From positions 310,001 through 374,000 of the forward strand of contig NZ_PXZM01000023.1 in the NCBI RefSeq assembly GCF_003013395.1: a stretch of DNA of 64,000 bases. Direction: 5' to 3'. This DNA is from Brevibacillus fortis. Its GTDB lineage: Bacteria; Bacillota; Bacilli; Brevibacillales; Brevibacillaceae. The stretch's first letter is position 1. Each line of letters starts with the position of its first letter. The notes below the pieces were generated by a model. The model made no database searches and was not told the DNA's origin. It worked only from the letters and a program-made list of their open reading frames with translations. A program made the position numbers and the translations under genes. Below, piece by piece: positions 21,334 to 29,849 of the stretch.

Positions 21334-21531
21334 ATGAAACAAAACATTCATCCTAAGTACAACGTAGTAACTGTTAGCTGCGCATGTGGTAACGAATTTG
21401 AATCCGGTTCCGTGAAACAAGTGCTGAAAGTGGAGATCTGCTCCAACTGCCATCCTTTCTTCACAGGAAAACAAAAATTCGTTGATGCAGGCGGCCGTGT
21501 AGACCGTTTCAAACGCAAATACAATCTGTAA
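21334..21531 (+). CDS. rpmE: 50S ribosomal protein L31, zinc-binding type
   Basis: A 65-aa L31 that helps join the ribosomal subunits. The four zinc ligands Cys16, Cys18, Cys36 and Cys39 (CACG and CSNC) are intact, so this is the C+ form used when zinc is plentiful. The tail [18 protein letters not shown] is typical. Own promoter upstream and a terminator directly after. Confidence 0.97.
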   Translation: MKQNIHPKYNVVTVSCACGNEFESGSVKQVLKVEICSNCHPFFTGKQKFVDAGGRVDRFKRKYNL

Positions 21532-21551
21532 TAATCAGAGTGTATGGGAAC

Positions 21552-21587
21552 AACCAGGTAGAGCAATCTGCCTGGTTTTGTCTTTTT
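21552..21587 (+). terminator. Terminator after rpmE
   Basis: AACCAGG (21552-21558) pairs with CCTGGTT (21571-21577), with TAGA/TCTG extending inward, and a T-rich tail follows. Confidence 0.8.
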
Positions 21588-21618
21588 CTGGCACTGATTT
21601 TTTCGGGATGACTAAACG

Positions 21619-22154
21619 ATGACTGCCGTAATCTGGTTCCGTCGGGATCTGAGTTGGCGATTGAGCCAGTTCCTACTGTGGAAGCGTTTGGACGAAAACG
21701 ACCGATCGGCACCGAGTGGGAAAGGGAGCAGTTCGGGGAGCTGTCGGCACGTAAATGATTGCAGCAATTATTTATTCTTATAAAGAAAAACGCGACATGC
21801 CAGGGATGAATGCGACCTCCCGGCTGTCTTTTGCCCGCTGGTATGAAGGGGAGACGGGCTACCCGATTGTCAATGACTGATGCGCAACCGTACTTTCGGA
21901 TTTTTAATCCTGTCACACAAGGGGAAAAGTTTGATCCAGACGGTGCATTCGTCAAAAAATATCTTCCCGTATTGCGTGAAGTACCTCTACAATATATTCA
22001 TAAACCGTGGGACATGCCGGAGCATATCCAAGAGCAAGCAGGCTGCAAGATTGGCTTCGACTACCCGATTCCTTGTGTGGACCATGCACAAAGAAGAAAG
22101 CTGACCATGGCCTTGTTTCAGGAGGCAAAAGACCGCCATGCAAAGACTGAGTAA
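21619..22154 (+). pseudogene. phr: Decayed deoxyribodipyrimidine photolyase
   Basis: Pieces of a class I photolyase lie in order but in different frames. The start reads MTAVIWFRRDLS (21619), the family N-terminus. Further on come EAFGRKRPIGTEWERE, then YKEKRDMPGMNATSRLSF, then WYEGETGYPIVN, a piece of the FAD-binding domain, and finally the C-terminal block TDAQPYFRIFNPVTQ to DHAQRRK (about 21875-22154). An intact gene is about 1.4 kb; only 0.54 kb remains, with at least two large internal deletions, frameshifts and stops. The C-terminal piece alone forms a 114-aa open frame that should not be annotated as a functional gene. Confidence 0.85.
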
Positions 22155-22182
22155 CGACTTTTAGGCAAAGGGAGATAGAGAC

Positions 22183-22758
22183 GTGGCACAACTATATTTT
22201 CGGTATGGAGCGATGAACGCTTCCAAATCCATTCAATTATTGACCGTTGCTCACAACTACGAGCAATCGGGGAAAAAAGTAGTAGTGTTTACTCCAGCAG
22301 TGGATGATCGCTATGGCGTGGGAAAAGTTGCTTCGCGTGTTGGGATTAGCCGGGAAGCCATTCCGATTAGCGAAGAGACCGATCTGTATCAAATCGTAGA
22401 GGCAGAGTCAGTTAAGCCGCATTGCGTATTGGTTGACGAGGCTCAGTTCATTAGCCGCCACCATGTAGATCAGCTCGTCAGAATTGTAGACAAGCTGGGC
22501 ATCCCTGTAATCGTCTATGGCTTGTTGAAAAACTTCAAGAATGAGCTCTTCCCTGGCAGCGCCGCCCTGTTGTGTGAGGCTGACAAGGTAGAAGAGATTA
22601 AAACCGTTTGCGTTTACTGTAATAAAAAGGCGACGCATATTCTCAAGTTCAAAAATGGACAACCCGTCTACTCCGGGGAGACCATTGAAATTGCTGGAAA
22701 TGATACATACAGCAGCGTCTGTCGCAAGCATTACTATACGCCTCCAGCTTCCGAATAA
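22183..22758 (+). CDS. tdk: Thymidine kinase
   Basis: Phosphorylates thymidine for salvage. P-loop AMNASKS near residue 11, nucleotide/base segment VLVDEAQFIS, VIVYGLLKNFKNELFPGS lasso region, and the zinc-binding Cys pairs CVYC and (later) CRKHY. At 191 aa it is the normal type II (tetrameric) length. The P-loop has Ala-Ser in place of the more common Gly before Lys-Ser, close to the enterobacterial AMNAGKS form. GTG start. In relatives tdk sits between rpmE and prfA, as here. Confidence 0.95.
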   Translation: MAQLYFRYGAMNASKSIQLLTVAHNYEQSGKKVVVFTPAVDDRYGVGKVASRVGISREAIPISEETDLYQIVEAESVKPHCVLVDEAQFISRHHVDQLVRIVDKLGIPVIVYGLLKNFKNELFPGSAALLCEADKVEEIKTVCVYCNKKATHILKFKNGQPVYSGETIEIAGNDTYSSVCRKHYYTPPASE

Positions 22759-22767
22759 AGAAAGTGT

Positions 22768-22843
22768 AAGCCACCCCCTGTTTGTCCCGTGCATGAGCCC
22801 AAGAGGCGATGCACAGACTAAGCAAAACAGGAGGTGGCTTTTT
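22768..22843 (+). terminator. Long hairpin: tdk terminator that also covers the next ribosome site
   Basis: Bases 22768-22783 pair with 22825-22840 over 15 bp with one mismatch; GTGCAT/ATGCAC (22789-22794, 22809-22814) pair within. TTTTT follows at 22839-22843. The right arm contains the AGGAGGTGG ribosome site of the lipoprotein gene, whose ATG is at 22845. Confidence 0.75.
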
Positions 22844-22844
22844 C

Positions 22845-23342
22845 ATGCGGACACAGCCTATTTGGCGAAGCTCGTTGGTCATACTGGGCTTGGTGGCACT
22901 GACTTCTGCCCTCACCGTCGGCTGCGGTGGAAACACAACGAAGCAACAAAGCTATGGTACAGATATGAGAAACACGCAGCACCGTGCTACGATAAAAGGG
23001 GATCAAAGTGGCGACACATTGCAAGGACGCGCACCTGTCGCCATGGATCGTGATTCGTTGATGGGGCGCAATCAAAATCCGAATATGGTTACCGGTCAAT
23101 TGAATGTACGCAATACGCCCGTCGAAGTGACCAATATGGAGAGGATCGCCATGTCGGTGAAAGGTGTGGAAAATGCGCGCATCACACTCAGCGATGCCAA
23201 TGCATATGTTACTCTTGACCTTGTGCATAACATCACTGCGAATCAAGCGCGTACCATCGAGCAGCAGGTGATTTCGCTTCTTCGAGAAAGAATTCCAAAC
23301 TACGATTTTCACTTAACCTCGCATGATGGTTACCATCGCTGA
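22845..23342 (+). CDS. YhcN/YlaJ-type sporulation lipoprotein
   Basis: A 165-aa lipoprotein: signal helix with a lipobox-like TVGC at about residues 23-26, a Thr/Gln/Asn-rich linker, and a C-terminal BON-like domain (VTNMERIAMSVKGVENARIT, VTLDLVHNITANQARTIEQQ). This is the layout of the YhcN/YlaJ family, forespore or spore-membrane proteins. The lipobox has Thr at -3, slightly off consensus. The frame starts earlier at 22809 but ATG 22845 follows the AGGAGGTGG ribosome site by seven bases. That site is locked in a terminator hairpin. Confidence 0.85.
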   Translation: MRTQPIWRSSLVILGLVALTSALTVGCGGNTTKQQSYGTDMRNTQHRATIKGDQSGDTLQGRAPVAMDRDSLMGRNQNPNMVTGQLNVRNTPVEVTNMERIAMSVKGVENARITLSDANAYVTLDLVHNITANQARTIEQQVISLLRERIPNYDFHLTSHDGYHR

Positions 23343-23427
23343 CAGGTGAGCAGGACGTATGTAGCAAGGCTCGGCATTGCCGGGCCTGTTTGGCATCACG
23401 TAAAACATTTCCAGTAATATTGTACTT

Positions 23428-23456
23428 TGACTTCTTGCGCCATTCCTCCTATAATT
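23428..23456 (+). promoter_or_regulatory. prfA-prmC promoter
   Basis: TTGACT (23428-23433), 17 bp, perfect TATAAT (23451-23456). The leader is about 115 bases; it holds a GGTAG...CTACC pairing but no recognised riboswitch. Before the promoter, AGGCTCGGC/GCCGGGCCT (23367-23387) is a weak hairpin ending the lipoprotein gene. Confidence 0.8.
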
Positions 23457-23577
23457 TATCTGTTATAACCGTTTTTTTGGTAGAACATAATTTATCGCAA
23501 TTCATATCGACATAAATGCTACCAAGGCTTCGCCTGCGCCAAAAGGCTATTATTCTTTGCGATGGGGTGAAATACAA

Positions 23578-24654
23578 ATGTTTACACGCTTATCTGCAGT
23601 TGAAGAGCGTTTTGAAGAAGTAACCAATCTCCTATGTGACCCCGACGTCATTAGTGATACTAAACGCTTGCGTGAACTGTCCAAGGAACAATCTTCGTTG
23701 GAAGAGACGGTAACGACATACCGTGAATATAAATCAGTGGTGAGTCAAATCGATGACGCCAAAGCGATGCTGGAAGAGAAGCTGGATGACGAGATGCGTG
23801 AAATGGTCAAGCTCGAGCTCAATGAATTGTCAGCACGCAAGGAGCAACTGGAAGAACGCTTGAAGATCCTGTTGCTTCCAAAAGACCCGAACGATGAGAA
23901 AAACGTGATTGTGGAAATCCGCGGTGCTGCGGGCGGTGATGAAGCTGCACTGTTTGCCGCTGTACTTTTCCGTATGTACACACGTTTTGCAGAGCGCAAC
24001 GCTTTTAAAATTGAAGTACTAGAGGCAAGCCCAACCGATATCGGTGGATACAAGGAAATTGTCTTCTCACTGTCCGGCCGTGGTGCTTACAGCAAAATGA
24101 AATTCGAAAGCGGCGCGCATCGTGTACAACGCATTCCAGCTACTGAATCCGGCGGGCGCATCCATACCTCTACTGCGACTGTACTGGTTCTGCCAGAAGC
24201 AGAAGACGTGGAAGTAGAAGTACATGAAAAAGATATCCGCATCGATACGTTCTGCTCCAGTGGTGCGGGCGGTCAGAGCGTTAACACGACCAAGTCGGCG
24301 GTTCGCGTAACGCATATTCCTACAGGCATCATGGTTTCTTGTCAGGATGAGAAATCCCAGCATTCCAACAAAGACAAAGCGCTGCGTGTATTGCGCGCTC
24401 GTCTCTATGATTTCTACATGCAACAACAAAATGCGGAAGCAGATGCTACGCGCAAAAGCTTGGTGGGTACTGGTGACCGAAGCGAGCGCATCCGCACGTA
24501 CAACTATCCACAAAGCCGCGTGACCGACCACCGCATCGGTCTGACCCTGCACCGACTGGAATCGGTATTGGAAGGCGAATTGGATGAAGTGATCGACAAC
24601 CTGATCATGCATGAACAAACGGAGCTTTTGAAAAGCCATGCACACTCAGCTTGA
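23578..24654 (+). CDS. prfA: Peptide chain release factor 1
   Basis: Reads UAA and UAG stop codons and releases the finished chain. The codon-recognition motif PAT (in [10 protein letters not shown]) and the catalytic GGQ (in [10 protein letters not shown], with the methylatable Gln) are intact. 358 aa from ATG 23578; an in-frame GTG/ATG region further up (23557) lacks support. prmC, whose product methylates this Gln, overlaps its 3' end by 17 bp, so the substrate and its modifier are translationally coupled. Confidence 0.97.
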   Translation: MFTRLSAVEERFEEVTNLLCDPDVISDTKRLRELSKEQSSLEETVTTYREYKSVVSQIDDAKAMLEEKLDDEMREMVKLELNELSARKEQLEERLKILLLPKDPNDEKNVIVEIRGAAGGDEAALFAAVLFRMYTRFAERNAFKIEVLEASPTDIGGYKEIVFSLSGRGAYSKMKFESGAHRVQRIPATESGGRIHTSTATVLVLPEAEDVEVEVHEKDIRIDTFCSSGAGGQSVNTTKSAVRVTHIPTGIMVSCQDEKSQHSNKDKALRVLRARLYDFYMQQQNAEADATRKSLVGTGDRSERIRTYNYPQSRVTDHRIGLTLHRLESVLEGELDEVIDNLIMHEQTELLKSHAHSA

Positions 24655-25528
24655 TTGGTCTGATGTCACGACGATTCGAGAAGCCCTATTACGGGCTTCT
24701 TCCTTTTTGCGGGAAAAAGGGACAAAGGATCCTTTGTTCGAAGCGGAGCTAATGATCCGCCATTGTCTCGACTGGGATCGGACGCGCTTTTTAATGGCGA
24801 TGACAGATTCAATCGATGCAGAAACATTGGTGAAGCTCGACGGACTGTGCATGCGCAGGGCGAATAACGAGCCTTTGCAATATATGTTTGGCGAACAGGA
24901 GTTTTACGGGCGTCCCTTTACGGTGCGACCAGGTGTGCTGATTCCAAGGCCAGAGACGGAAATACTGGTGGAGCAAGTGATGGATGCTGCTGTGAAGCTC
25001 TGGCCTGAGCGTGAAGAACTAGCCGTAGTGGATATCGGAACAGGGAGTGGAGCCATCTGCATTACACTCGCGTTAGAAAAACCGCAATGGCGCGTGACTA
25101 CGGTAGATTTGTCTCCTGAGGCAACGGCAATCGCTCGAGAAAATGCAAGTCGTCTTGGTGCAGACATCCGCTTTCTACAAGGGGATTTGGTGCAGCCACT
25201 TTTGAACGCAGGCGAAAAGGTAGATATCCTCGTATCCAATCCACCTTATATCCCGAGTCGCGATGTCGAGAAGCTGGACGATGAAGTGCGCGTACACGAA
25301 CCTCGCTTGGCTTTGGATGGCGGCGAAGATGGTCTGGATTGCTATCGTCGACTGTGTGAGGCGCTGCCGAATCTATTGAAAGAAAGAGCAGTCGTAGCGT
25401 TTGAGGTAGGCATTTATCAGGCTGGGGATGTAGCGGCATTGATGAGGGCATCTGGTGTCATGGATGATGTAGAGATTGTTCCGGATTTGGCGGGGATCGA
25501 GCGAGTCGTTATCGGTGTGAGACGATAG
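24638..25528 (+). CDS. prmC: Release factor glutamine methyltransferase
   Basis: SAM-dependent enzyme that N5-methylates the Gln of the GGQ motif in release factors. An N-terminal helical domain binds the factor; the catalytic domain has the SAM motif [16 protein letters not shown] and the signature SNPPYIPS that binds the Gln side chain. 296 aa is slightly longer than the 275-290 common in the family. It begins inside prfA, and its stop codon region forms the left arm of a terminator. Confidence 0.96.
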   Translation: MHTQLDWSDVTTIREALLRASSFLREKGTKDPLFEAELMIRHCLDWDRTRFLMAMTDSIDAETLVKLDGLCMRRANNEPLQYMFGEQEFYGRPFTVRPGVLIPRPETEILVEQVMDAAVKLWPEREELAVVDIGTGSGAICITLALEKPQWRVTTVDLSPEATAIARENASRLGADIRFLQGDLVQPLLNAGEKVDILVSNPPYIPSRDVEKLDDEVRVHEPRLALDGGEDGLDCYRRLCEALPNLLKERAVVAFEVGIYQAGDVAALMRASGVMDDVEIVPDLAGIERVVIGVRR

Positions 25529-25551
25529 CACTTGTTCGTCTCGCCTTTTTT
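25517..25551 (+). terminator. Terminator overlapping the end of prmC
   Basis: GTGAGACGA (25517-25525) pairs with TCGTCTCGC (25536-25544, one G-T pair), with a T run behind. The left arm encodes the last prmC codons. Confidence 0.75.
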
Positions 25552-25639
25552 ATATATGGAATGAATGTTTGAAATCGTGTGAATCCGTCCATACTGATTG
25601 CTAAAGAGAGAAGATCAGTATAGAGGGAGACGGATAACG

Positions 25640-26422
25640 ATGAAACGAATCATGTTAATGGCATTTAGCCTGTTTATGCTAATGATGAGCTGGGAGGGGC
25701 AGCTTACTTCGGCCAATGTGTTGGATAATGGGCCGATCCCTCAGGAATCCGTTCGCTTGCGCATTATTGCGAACAGCGATTCTGTCCAAGATCAATGGTT
25801 AAAACGAGAAGTCAGAGATGCGATTATCGCTCAGATGAATACGTGGGCGGATGATATCGAGTCTTTGGAGGAAGCAGAGCAAGTGATTCAAGCACAATTG
25901 CCTGTCCTTCAACAAGTCGTAGACAAGACGATTAAGGAACGCGGTTTTTCGTACAACGCTGTAGTCGATTTCGGAGAAGTCCCTTTTCCGACGAAGCTGT
26001 ACGGTTCCTATGTGTATCCTGCGGGTAATTACCGAGCGGTCCGCGTACAAATTGGAGGAGCAAAAGGTCAAAACTGGTGGTGTGTCCTTTTCCCGCCGCT
26101 CTGCTTTATTGACATGTCCAATGGTGATGCTGTACAAGCCGAGCCAACTCCAGAGCCTGAAGAATCAGAGCAAAAGACAGCATCCATATCTGAGCAGGAA
26201 GAAGACTATGATCGATTGGATCGAGAGCAGGTAGCGGTCTTAACCCCAGAAGAGAACGAAGTAGGGCTAATTTCTGAGTCAAATAAGGTGGACGCTGAGC
26301 AAACAAAAGTAGAGGTAGAAGAGTCCGAAGAGGTAGAAAAAGCAGAAGAAGCAACTGCCTCTGTTCCTGAGGTAGAAGTACGATTTTACTTATGGGAAAA
26401 AATCGAGAGCTGGCTCTCCTAA
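25640..26422 (+). CDS. spoIIR: Stage II sporulation protein R
   Basis: Signal protein made in the forespore and secreted across the septum to trigger SpoIIGA, which activates sigma-E in the mother cell. An N-terminal secretion signal (KRIMLMAFSLFMLMM) is followed by the family core: VRLRIIANSD, VQDQWLKREVRDAI, VPFPTKLYGSYVYPAG and NWWCVLFPPLCF (about residues 34-157). The last 100 residues are an acidic, low-complexity linker ending in RFYLWEKIESW. ATG 25640 follows a GAGGGAGA ribosome site. No sigma-F promoter could be recognised with confidence. The position after prfA-prmC matches B. subtilis. Confidence 0.93.
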   Translation: MKRIMLMAFSLFMLMMSWEGQLTSANVLDNGPIPQESVRLRIIANSDSVQDQWLKREVRDAIIAQMNTWADDIESLEEAEQVIQAQLPVLQQVVDKTIKERGFSYNAVVDFGEVPFPTKLYGSYVYPAGNYRAVRVQIGGAKGQNWWCVLFPPLCFIDMSNGDAVQAEPTPEPEESEQKTASISEQEEDYDRLDREQVAVLTPEENEVGLISESNKVDAEQTKVEVEESEEVEKAEEATASVPEVEVRFYLWEKIESWLS

Positions 26423-26432
26423 GCTGGACATA

Positions 26433-26468
26433 AAAAACGACACCCGCCGCATGTGCAGGTGTCGTTTT
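26433..26468. terminator. Bidirectional terminator
   Basis: AAAACGACACC pairs with GGTGTCGTTTT around an 11-12-base loop. A/T runs on both sides let it close spoIIR on the + strand and the DUF3298 gene on the minus strand. Confidence 0.85.
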
Positions 26469-26480
26469 GAATTGCTGCGA

Positions 26481-27278
26481 TTACTTTTTGAACAAAGCCT
26501 CACGAATCTCAGGCTTCAACAGACCTTGATAACGATGTGCAGGGATCGCGAACTCTGGCATTCCTGCTGCATAAGCGGCAATTTCGTATTGACCAAAATG
26601 AATCACCAGGTTGCCGTCTTTAAAGGAGAAGCCTTGGTCTTCTCTGATGCTTTCGAATCCATCATAAGGATTAAATCCGTCTGCCTGGGTCTCCGCTTTA
26701 ATTTGTTGCGAAATGATTTGATTGAGAATAGTACGGTAGTCATAGCCAGGCTGGAACAGGTCAGCCAGCTTCAGCTCTTTTGCCTTGGCTTGATTATCGA
26801 TGGTGTAATACGTAACATCCGTCATGCCATGTGCTCCGCCTGTATAAATGTATGTCTGTGCGGAGAAAGAAACGAGCTTGCCAGCATTGTGTACCTCATA
26901 GGAGATGTCGAGTGCATGAGGGCGGGGTTCCCATCCGTGTTTTTTCGCTTCTGCCGCATCTTCTTTGCCGGCTTTTTGCCCTTCCGCCAAGCCTGTTTGC
27001 GCTTCTTTCAACAGAGTAGCGTTCAGTTTTGCTTCAAAAGCTTTATCCTTCATCCCGCTAATCACTGGGATGGATACTTTTCCTTGAAATTCCTTTGTAT
27101 TGACCGTAATGGTTTTTGGTGTGAACACCACACCGTTAGCTTGTGGCTTTGGCGCTTGTACAGCAGGCTTTGTGGAGGTTGCAGGTGAAGCAGGTGCTGC
27201 AAATACTGGAGCAGCGACAGCTGTTAACAATACAGCTGTGCCAAGCAGGCTGGAAGCTAAGGATTTAAAAGATGACAT
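26481..27278 (-). CDS. Secreted DUF4163/DUF3298-type protein
   Basis: An exported 265-aa protein. The N-terminus has a clear signal peptide ending in PVFAAP, then a Pro/Ala/Lys linker, then a domain with VSIPVISGMKD (DUF4163-like) and a C-terminal DUF3298-like domain with YIYTGGAHG, the motif shared by the extracellular parts of RsiV-type anti-sigma factors and PdaC. No membrane anchor or anti-sigma part is present, so a wall- or lysozyme-related role is only a guess. ATG 27278 is preferred; GTG 27287 is too close to the GAAAGGA ribosome site. It lies alone on the minus strand between spoIIR and tsaC. Confidence 0.8.
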   Translation of the reverse strand: MSSFKSLASSLLGTAVLLTAVAAPVFAAPASPATSTKPAVQAPKPQANGVVFTPKTITVNTKEFQGKVSIPVISGMKDKAFEAKLNATLLKEAQTGLAEGQKAGKEDAAEAKKHGWEPRPHALDISYEVHNAGKLVSFSAQTYIYTGGAHGMTDVTYYTIDNQAKAKELKLADLFQPGYDYRTILNQIISQQIKAETQADGFNPYDGFESIREDQGFSFKDGNLVIHFGQYEIAAYAAGMPEFAIPAHRYQGLLKPEIREALFKK

Positions 27279-27384
27279 ATCATTCACGGTCCTTTCGATA
27301 AAGGGAAAGTTATTGTTTTGTTTTCGTGTTCATTCTACTACAAGGTTGAGACGGATGAAGTTAAAAAAAGGTAACAATGTTCCG

Positions 27385-27561
27385 TTTTCCACGCTGTTCA
27401 GAAAAGTTATTCACAAGTTACCCACAGCCTGTTGAAAACTTTTTGGTGCACATCTATACTTAAGGCACTCCTTACAAAGAAACGAGCTAGAGAAAGGATT
27501 TTTTAACGATGGAAATGAATTTTGTGACACAAGTCTGGTCTGTGGATAACGATGTGGAAAA
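27385..27561. promoter_or_regulatory. DnaA-box cluster at the tsaC start
   Basis: TTATTCACA (27407-27415, 8/9) and TTACCCACA (27418-27426, 8/9) lie in tandem 11 bp apart in the gap. The perfect box TGTGGATAA (27541-27549) and TGTGGAAAA (27553-27561, 8/9) lie in the opposite sense inside the first codons of tsaC. Weaker words are TTTTCCACG (27385-27393) and TGTGGATGC (27583-27591). B. subtilis is known to have DnaA-box clusters outside oriC, one of which I recall being at ywlC, the same gene. The rest of the 27288-27508 gap holds no recognised promoter. Confidence 0.65.
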
Positions 27562-28588
27562 TCAGCATAGTTGTGCACAGATTGTGGATGCAGCCCGTTT
27601 TCTTCGAGAAGGGGCAGTTGTCGCGTTTCCCACGGAGACGGTTTACGGCTTGGGAGCGAATGCATTATCAAATGAAGCAGTGGAAAAAATATTTACAGCA
27701 AAAGGCAGACCCAGCGATAATCCGCTGATTGTACATATTGGAGCATGGGACCAGTTGTCCACGGTAGCAAGTGAAGTTCCGGAGAAAGGGAAAAAGCTGA
27801 TGGAGGCGTTTTGGCCAGGTCCCTTGACGGTGATTTTGCCAAAAACAGATCAGGTAGCTTCGCTGGTAACGGCAGGACTGGATTCAGTCGGGGTTCGCAT
27901 GCCTGACCATCCGATTGCCTTGGCTTTGATCAAGGAAGCAGGAGTGCCGATTGCAGCACCGAGTGCCAATCGCTCTGGTCGTCCGAGTCCAACGACAGCG
28001 GCGCATGTATTGGCTGATTTGGATGGACGAGTAGCAGGTGTGGTCGATGGTGGGGCAACAGGTGTTGGGGTAGAGTCTACTGTTATTGATGTTACGCAGG
28101 ACCCGCCCATGATTCTGCGCCCAGGCGGCATTACTCGGGAGCAAATGGAACCAGTGATTGGCTGCGTAGAGCTGGACCCTTCTTTTCAAGTGGGAGCAGC
28201 CGAGGCACCGCGCTCTCCAGGGATGAAATATACGCACTACGCCCCAGAAGGGGAAATGTGGTTAGTGTCAGGAAAGAGTGAAAAAGTTCGGGCGAAAATG
28301 GAAGATATGCTGCAACACGCGAAGCAGCATGGTCAAAAAACGGGTGTGCTGGCAACGGAAGAAACAGCTCCCTTTTGGCAAAGCCACACGGCGGCAGATG
28401 TCGTTCTTGTGGTCGGATCTCAATCGGATCTGGAAGTAGTTGCTCAACAGCTGTATGCAGTGCTGCGGGAATTCGACGATCAAGAGGTGCAGTATATTGT
28501 CGGGGAGACTTTCCCGCGAAACGGGTTGGGTATGGCTGTGATGAATCGTTTGGAAAAGGCTGCTGGAGGCCGTGTCTTGTCCGTGTAA
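27509..28588 (+). CDS. tsaC: Threonylcarbamoyl-AMP synthase, YwlC/Sua5 type
   Basis: Makes threonylcarbamoyl-AMP from threonine, bicarbonate and ATP for the t6A37 modification of tRNAs that read ANN codons. The YrdC domain (about residues 22-210) shows AFPTETVYGLGANAL, KGRPSDNPLIVHI, FWPGPLTVIL and APSANRSGRPSPT. A C-terminal Sua5 domain (about 240-359) makes it the long two-domain form, 359 aa. AGAAAGGA precedes ATG 27509. Genes downstream run in the B. subtilis order ywlC-D-E-F-G-glyA-upp. Confidence 0.95.
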   Translation: MEMNFVTQVWSVDNDVENQHSCAQIVDAARFLREGAVVAFPTETVYGLGANALSNEAVEKIFTAKGRPSDNPLIVHIGAWDQLSTVASEVPEKGKKLMEAFWPGPLTVILPKTDQVASLVTAGLDSVGVRMPDHPIALALIKEAGVPIAAPSANRSGRPSPTTAAHVLADLDGRVAGVVDGGATGVGVESTVIDVTQDPPMILRPGGITREQMEPVIGCVELDPSFQVGAAEAPRSPGMKYTHYAPEGEMWLVSGKSEKVRAKMEDMLQHAKQHGQKTGVLATEETAPFWQSHTAADVVLVVGSQSDLEVVAQQLYAVLREFDDQEVQYIVGETFPRNGLGMAVMNRLEKAAGGRVLSV

Positions 28589-28644
28589 ACCTGTCCTAAA
28601 CTCCCCCTTGTCCGCATAAGGTGAAGAGACGGGAGGGGAGCTGC

Positions 28645-29205
28645 TTGGACCAGGTGTTATTCCAATGGGGGCAATTTTTGACGCTGCTCATTATTGCGTT
28701 CGCCTTAAGCATGGATGCCTTTTCGTTGGGAATTGGCGTAGGAATGGTTGGGATTCGGTTACGAGAGATTATTAAAGTAAGTATCACCATCGGACTGTTT
28801 CATATTATGATGCCGATCATCGGGATTGTCGTTGGAGCGTATTTGTCCGATTTGGTTGGAGATATAGCCGTGTTCATTGGCGGCGGAGTCCTGATGATCA
28901 TCGGCTTGCATATGCTATGGAATGGCTTCATTCAAGGGGATCAAAAAAGTGTTTTGAAGACAAAAGGGTTCGGACTTATGCTCTTCGCATTAAGTGTCAG
29001 CCTGGATGCTTTCACCGTCGGCTTCTCGTTCGGCTTGATCGAGGTCAATAGAATTTTGGCCATCTCTCTTTTTGGAATAATGGGTGCCACCATGTCCTAC
29101 TTCGGTTTATTGTTAGGCAGGAGTGTGGGAGGGTGGCTTGGGGATTATAGCGAATTAGTAGGTGGACTTATTTTGTTTGGTTTTGGGTTAAAATTTATGA
29201 TATAA
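28645..29205 (+). CDS. mntP: Manganese efflux pump MntP
   Basis: Six-helix membrane exporter of Mn(II), 186 aa. Two inverted three-helix halves each carry the conserved Asp motif: ALSMDAFSLGIG in the first and ALSVSLDAFTVGFS in the second. The frame is open from a GTG at 28621, but the GGGAGGGG ribosome site (28631-28638) sits inside that extension and fits a TTG start at 28645, giving the family's usual length. It equals B. subtilis YwlD in position. Confidence 0.9.
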   Translation: MDQVLFQWGQFLTLLIIAFALSMDAFSLGIGVGMVGIRLREIIKVSITIGLFHIMMPIIGIVVGAYLSDLVGDIAVFIGGGVLMIIGLHMLWNGFIQGDQKSVLKTKGFGLMLFALSVSLDAFTVGFSFGLIEVNRILAISLFGIMGATMSYFGLLLGRSVGGWLGDYSELVGGLILFGFGLKFMI

Positions 29206-29238
29206 CCTGACTAATTAATAGGAGAGGAGGAACGATAC

Positions 29239-29709
29239 GTGAAACGGATACTTTTCGTCTGTACGGGAAATACGTGCCGAAGCCCAATGGCAGAAGCGAT
29301 GTTTCGTGTGAAGACAGACGGGCAGGGGCTTGAAATACGCTCAGCGGGAGTGGCGGCATTCGCCGGTCAAGATGCCTCTTTGCACGCCAAACAAGTATTA
29401 GAAGAGCGAGGGATTACCCACGATCATAAGGCCAGCAAGGTAGACGAAGGGCTGATTGAATGGTCTGATGTCATTTTGACGATGACGCACGGTCACAAGC
29501 GCGCGATCTTGACGTATTTCCCCTCAGCGGCTGAAAAGGTGCATACCCTACAAGAGTTCGTTGGGATAGAAGGCTTTAGTGATATTGCTGATCCGTATGG
29601 GGGATCACTGATGGATTATCGCAGGTGTGCCGAAGAAATCGATGAATCACTCGAAAGGCTTTCCATGATGCTGAAGGACCCGGGCCTTCGTAAATCAGTG
29701 GATGAATAA
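29239..29709 (+). CDS. ywlE: Protein-arginine phosphatase YwlE
   Basis: Low-molecular-weight phosphatase fold. P-loop VCTGNTCRSPMAEA with nucleophile Cys8 and Arg14, and the general-acid Asp in IADPYGGS. Thr12 occupies the position that, in B. subtilis YwlE, selects phospho-arginine over phospho-tyrosine. It would reverse McsB-type arginine phosphorylation that marks proteins for ClpCP. GTG start with a GGAGAGGAGG ribosome site. 156 aa is normal. Confidence 0.92.
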   Translation: MKRILFVCTGNTCRSPMAEAMFRVKTDGQGLEIRSAGVAAFAGQDASLHAKQVLEERGITHDHKASKVDEGLIEWSDVILTMTHGHKRAILTYFPSAAEKVHTLQEFVGIEGFSDIADPYGGSLMDYRRCAEEIDESLERLSMMLKDPGLRKSVDE

Positions 29710-29742
29710 GGTGCTGGTGTATAGCCGGGGCCTTGTTTTTTG
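29708..29742 (+). terminator. Terminator overlapping the ywlE stop
   Basis: AAGGTGCTGG (29708-29717) pairs with CCGGGGCCTT (29725-29734) with two G-T pairs and one mismatch, followed by a T run. It ends the tsaC-mntP-ywlE unit. Confidence 0.7.
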
Positions 29743-29849
29743 CGAGAGTACGAACGATTTTTTAGTGATTTGATAAAAATGTTCACTTTTTACTTATCGT
29801 TTTTTGATGTATACTAGACGAAGATTATGAGACAAGCGAGGGATGACAG

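Noticed and set aside
21810..22154. 114-aa frame as a separate functional gene
   Set aside because: Its sequence from about residue 23 is only the C-terminal block of photolyase; the start is noise within the decayed gene.
28589..28644. Manganese riboswitch before mntP
   Set aside because: The gap is only about 55 bases and shows none of the yybP-ykoY structure.
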